Assembly: GCA_023135025.1 (NCBI GenBank) | Contig: JAGLTY010000075.1 | Span: 1 to 8,399 of the forward strand | Direction of reading: 5' to 3' | Source: Bacteroidales bacterium | GTDB taxonomy: Bacteria > Bacteroidota > Bacteroidia > Bacteroidales > GCA-2748055 | DNA length: 8,399 nt | The notes under the pieces: model-generated | What the model was told of the DNA's origin: nothing | The model's input: the letters and a program-made list of their open reading frames with translations, nothing else | Database searches by the model: none | Translations under genes and position numbers: made by a program | Part shown: piece after piece, positions 5,500 through 8,399 of the stretch | How the letters are laid out: each line of letters starts with the position of its first letter | Position numbering within the stretch: the stretch's first letter is position 1

Positions 5500-8100
5500 T
5501 TACCTGACCAGCAACTCTATTTTCAATAACGTTTCTGAAGCCGACGACGGACCCACCATAATCTCATACAATCCGGGTTCCACCAGATAGTCGCCTGCAG
5601 AGGAATCGTAGTATGCCAGTTCATCCGGACCAAGTGTCATGGTGGCCACGATGGTCTGCCCCGCTTTTACCGGTACCCTTTCAAATCCCCTGAGATCTTT
5701 CAAAGGGCGAACCTCGTCCGATTCCATATCACGGATATACAGCTGTACCACCTCCTCTCCGTCCTTTTTACCTGAATTGGTTATATCCACACTTACTGTG
5801 ATGGTTTCACCTTCAGTAATTTCATCCTTTTCGAGGATCAGGTTGTCATAAGAAAAAGTGGTATAGCTCAAACCATATCCAAAGGGATAGAGCACCTCTC
5901 CATCGAAATAGCGATAGGTCCGTCCAGCCATATCATAGTTCTCAAAGGTCGGCAGGTCATTGACCGACTTGTAGAAAGTCACCGGCACTCTTCCGGCTGG
6001 ATTATAGTCACCAAACAGCACATCGGCCACCGCCTCGCCTGCTGCCTCTCCACCATACCAGGCCTGCAAAATGGCCTGTACAGCTTCATGCTCCATCGTG
6101 ATGGAGACCGCAGAGCCGGTCATCAGTACAAGGGTTACCGGTTTCCCGGTGGCTGCAATCTGACGGATCAAATGGCGCTGAACAGCCGGCAGATCCAGAG
6201 AGGTCCGGTCCCCCGCATTAAACCCTTCCAGCTCGAGTCCCCGCATCTCCTCCCCTTCCAATCGGGCTGTAAGTCCCATTACAAGCACCACATGATCGGC
6301 CCATCGGGCTGCCTGCAGTGCCTCCCAGGCCAGGGGCAATCCCGGCTCCTCCCAGTGTAGCGTACAGTTGGAATCGCCATGACGGTCCTGCATTACCACC
6401 TTGATCTGATAAGCTTCTCCTGCCACCAGATCCACATTCCGGTAGATCTTGTTGGGATGGTGTATGTTGTTGTGCCGTATCAGTGTATCTCCTTCAAATA
6501 CAAACTGGAAATACTTCCCATAAGCTCCTATGGCATGGGTGCCACTCCTGCGTGGAACCAGATATCCACTCCACTCTACAGCGTAATTATCGTCAGTCAG
6601 CCCATCTAGCGGTGGTTCACCATCCCACCAATAAAAATCAATATTCTCATCGGTCCGCTGAAGAAGAGGGGTCCCCTCACCATTCAGATTCGGGTAATAG
6701 GCGGCATTCAGCCCATTTTCCTCCATCTCCCCGGTGGTATATAATATCCCGGGCGGCACAGCGCTCAGGTAGGGCAATCCACTGTGATGGGGACAACCCC
6801 TGGCAAATCGCACTTCGGCATCCCCTCCCAGTTTTGCCCTGATGCCATCCAGAACGCTGACCGGTTCCACAGGGGTACCATTGTAGTTCCCGTTCTGCAC
6901 ATCCACATTGTCGGCATTGGGACCAATGACCGCCACACGCTTCAGCTCCTTGCTGATAGGCAGTGTACTATTTTCGTTTTTGAGCAGCACAATGGACTTA
7001 CGCGCCATCTCCCTGGCCACCTCTTTATGAGCATCTGCTGCCAGCGTGTCAACCGGAAAGGCGGACCAGGGTACCATTTCATTGGGATCGAACATCCCCA
7101 GTTTCATCCTGGCCAGCATAAGCCGCTCTACCACCACATCGATCTCCTCCTCAGAAATCAGACCCAATCTCACCGCTTCAACCAGACCATCGTATTGCCT
7201 GCCACAGTTAAGGTCAGTTCCCGACAGAACACCCATGGCAGCTGCCTCCTCCCTGTTACTAACCACTTTGTGTCCCGAGTGAAAATCACCAATGGCACCA
7301 CAATCGGAGACAATATAACCCTGAAAGCCCAGCTCACCCCGCAGAAGCTCCTCCTGCAGCGGAGCACTTCCGCAACAGGGTTCGCCCATATACCGGTTAT
7401 AGGCACACATCACCGAATATACATGCCCCTTCTCAACCGTTTTCTTAAATGCCGGCAGGTAGGTGTCCCTGAAATCGCGTTCGCTCACCACAGCATCAAA
7501 CTCATGACGCGATGGTTCCGGACCACTGTGAACAATATAATGTTTGGATGTGGCAACCGTTTTCAGGTAGCGGGGATCGTCGCCCTGCAATCCTTTGATA
7601 AACTGCACCCCCATCTCTCCGGTCAGGTAAGGATCCTCACCATAGGTCTCATGTCCCCTGCCCCACCTGGGGTCTCTGAAAATATTAATATTGGGCGACC
7701 AGAAGGTGAGCCCCTGATACATCCCATGTTTCCCCCTGGAGAAATAGTCGTGATACTTGGCCCTCGCCTCGGTGGAGGTCACATCGGCCATACGAAACAT
7801 CATATCACGATCGAAGGAGGCCGCCATCCCGATGGCCTGCGGAAAGACCGTTGCTTTTCCCGACCTGGCCACCCCGTGCAGGCATTCGTTCCACCAGTTG
7901 TACTCAGGAATTCCCAGGTGATCCACTGCATCGGCATAGTGGGTAAGCTGACTCACCTTCTCCTCCAGCGTCATCCTGGAGACCATATCCGCAGCCCTGG
8001 TTTCAAAATCGAGATTGATATTCTGGTACGCGTGGCGGTACCCCTCACAGGAAAAGAGCAGGGAGACCAGGCAGATCATTGTCAGGTTCTTTAGTTTCAT
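5500..8100 (-). CDS. Lipoprotein GH3 glycoside hydrolase with inserted PA14 domain (beta-glucosidase/beta-xylosidase type)
   Basis: Exo-acting retaining glycosidase predicted to remove terminal sugars from oligosaccharides outside the cytoplasm. 866 aa. The N-terminus is a lipoprotein signal peptide: Lys-rich start, hydrophobic core, lipobox LFSC with Cys18. Residues after the Cys (EGYRH) are not a clear surface-export signal, so periplasmic versus surface location is open. The GH3 N-terminal barrel (about 33-336) includes WWNECLHGVA (69-78), RDPRWGRGHETYGEDP (142-157), SKHY (185-188) and nucleophile Asp266 in VSDCGAI. The GH3 C-terminal domain (from about 368) is split by a PA14 domain (about 456-587) and resumes with LEGEEM (614-619), which holds the likely acid/base Glu, and GDRTSLDLP. 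PFGYGLSYTTF (739-749) leads into a fibronectin III-like domain (758-866). The ATG at 8100 follows an in-frame TAA. Motifs lean to the beta-xylosidase/beta-glucosidase branch; the substrate is not certain. Confidence 0.93.
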   Translation of the reverse strand: MKLKNLTMICLVSLLFSCEGYRHAYQNINLDFETRAADMVSRMTLEEKVSQLTHYADAVDHLGIPEYNWWNECLHGVARSGKATVFPQAIGMAASFDRDMMFRMADVTSTEARAKYHDYFSRGKHGMYQGLTFWSPNINIFRDPRWGRGHETYGEDPYLTGEMGVQFIKGLQGDDPRYLKTVATSKHYIVHSGPEPSRHEFDAVVSERDFRDTYLPAFKKTVEKGHVYSVMCAYNRYMGEPCCGSAPLQEELLRGELGFQGYIVSDCGAIGDFHSGHKVVSNREEAAAMGVLSGTDLNCGRQYDGLVEAVRLGLISEEEIDVVVERLMLARMKLGMFDPNEMVPWSAFPVDTLAADAHKEVAREMARKSIVLLKNENSTLPISKELKRVAVIGPNADNVDVQNGNYNGTPVEPVSVLDGIRAKLGGDAEVRFARGCPHHSGLPYLSAVPPGILYTTGEMEENGLNAAYYPNLNGEGTPLLQRTDENIDFYWWDGEPPLDGLTDDNYAVEWSGYLVPRRSGTHAIGAYGKYFQFVFEGDTLIRHNNIHHPNKIYRNVDLVAGEAYQIKVVMQDRHGDSNCTLHWEEPGLPLAWEALQAARWADHVVLVMGLTARLEGEEMRGLELEGFNAGDRTSLDLPAVQRHLIRQIAATGKPVTLVLMTGSAVSITMEHEAVQAILQAWYGGEAAGEAVADVLFGDYNPAGRVPVTFYKSVNDLPTFENYDMAGRTYRYFDGEVLYPFGYGLSYTTFSYDNLILEKDEITEGETITVSVDITNSGKKDGEEVVQLYIRDMESDEVRPLKDLRGFERVPVKAGQTIVATMTLGPDELAYYDSSAGDYLVEPGLYEIMVGPSSASETLLKIELLVR

Positions 8101-8244
8101 GGATAGCCAGGATTAAGGTTCCTTCAATGTTATAAATTTTATTGGAGATCGCTCTTATCTCACTATATTGAGCTGAAACTTGAGAAGACTAAACCATATG
8201 ATTTTGATTGCATTTTCCTTAAGTTTATAGTGCCACCTGCCCCA

Positions 8245-8269
8245 GCTAACGTTTCAATTGTTTGTTAGC
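8245..8269. repeat. Small inverted repeat downstream of the nadE-like stop
   Basis: GCTAAC (8245-8250) and GTTAGC (8264-8269) are perfect 6-bp arms around a 13-nt spacer. The repeat lies 7 nt past the stop of the minus-strand gene on its right, a position suited to a transcription terminator, but no T-run follows it on that strand. The rest of 8101-8276 holds no gene that I can see. It should contain the GH3 promoter, but only one-mismatch -7 candidates such as TAACATTG (minus strand, 8125-8132) are present. Confidence 0.35.
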
Positions 8270-8276
8270 AACACTA

Positions 8277-8399
8277 TTATTTCAATGTATGTGGAACTTC
8301 TCGTAAATGAGCAGTAGCACGATATTTTGAAGCAAAATCATTATATGCTCTTCCAACTGCATCTTCAGAAAGATCCAATACTTTAGCTGCCTCATTTGT
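8277..8399 (-). CDS. nadE: Probable NAD+ synthetase NadE, C-terminal end only (5' part outside window)
   Basis: Only the last 40 codons and the TAA stop are in the window. The peptide reads EAAKVLDLSEDAVGRAY, then NDFASKYRATAHLREVP, ending HTLK. This matches the C-terminal pattern of many bacterial NAD+ synthetases: a small helix-turn motif with 'EVA..LGLS...V.R.Y.D...K', followed by 'T..L...P'. NadE amidates nicotinic acid adenine dinucleotide to NAD+ in the last step of NAD synthesis. The ATP-binding SGGxDS motif that would settle the call lies off the right edge. Codons are more AT-rich than in the neighbouring GH3 gene. The GH3 gene lies 176 nt downstream on the same strand. Identification rests on a short stretch recalled from family pattern. 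Confidence 0.6.
   Translation of the reverse strand, partial: TNEAAKVLDLSEDAVGRAYNDFASKYRATAHLREVPHTLK

Noticed and set aside
6784..8094. 436-codon open frame on the plus strand opposite the GH3 gene
   Set aside because: Its translation has no recognisable motif and is rich in His, Pro, Arg and Gln, as expected of an antisense shadow. The minus-strand GH3 frame is full length with all family motifs.
8241..8275. Integron attC-like site (AAC...GTT in an inverted repeat)
   Set aside because: The arms do not satisfy the RYYYAAC/GTTRRRY pattern, the spacer is far too short for an attC, and no integrase or cassette array is visible.
1..8399. CRISPR array, tRNA or rRNA genes, transposases, phage genes
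   Set aside because: No regularly spaced repeats, no tRNA- or rRNA-like stretches and no mobile-element or phage proteins were seen on either strand.

Overview
The window looks like chromosomal DNA from a Bacteroidetes (Bacteroidota) bacterium. The evidence is two exact copies of the TAnnTTTG -7 promoter box typical of that phylum, genes without strong Shine-Dalgarno sequences, a Bacteroidetes-style QueE, and a lipoprotein GH3 glycosidase with an inserted PA14 domain. Most of the window is near 50-55% G+C in the lines I counted. The stretch around 1680-2560 and the last ~300 bases are clearly more AT-rich (about 28-35% in counted lines).

Layout from left to right: (i) 1-480, minus strand, the N-terminal 160 residues of QueE, running off the left edge, with its own promoter. 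(ii) A short divergent intergenic region with a terminator-like hairpin, then 611-1648, plus strand, a Gfo/Idh/MocA oxidoreductase of the IolW/YdgJ-like group. A perfect 11-bp-arm palindrome starts on the last base of its stop codon. (iii) 1722-2487, minus strand, an AT-rich higB-higA toxin-antitoxin operon. It is in toxin-first order, has an 11-nt overlap, and has an operator-like inverted repeat next to a promoter so close to the higB ATG that the mRNA should be nearly leaderless. (iv) 2586-4250, minus strand, an ArnT/PMT-like membrane glycosyltransferase. (v) 4331-5494, plus strand, galactokinase, divergent from the glycosyltransferase. (vi) 5500-8100, minus strand, a GH3 glycosidase that ends tail-to-tail 5 nt from galK. 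(vii) 8277-8399, minus strand, the last 40 codons of a probable NAD+ synthetase, running off the right edge.

The genes do not form one pathway. GH3 (periplasmic or surface glycoside hydrolysis), GalK (galactose entry to the Leloir pathway) and the Gfo/Idh/MocA enzyme (sugar or polyol redox) share a loose carbohydrate theme. There is no SusC/SusD pair, sugar transporter or hybrid two-component regulator, so this is not a recognisable polysaccharide utilisation locus. HigBA is the only clearly accessory module and looks inserted between two housekeeping-type genes. I did not find a convincing new multi-gene system. The most interesting points are the hig control region, the palindrome beside it, and an Asp-to-Asn change at a usual catalytic position of the oxidoreductase.
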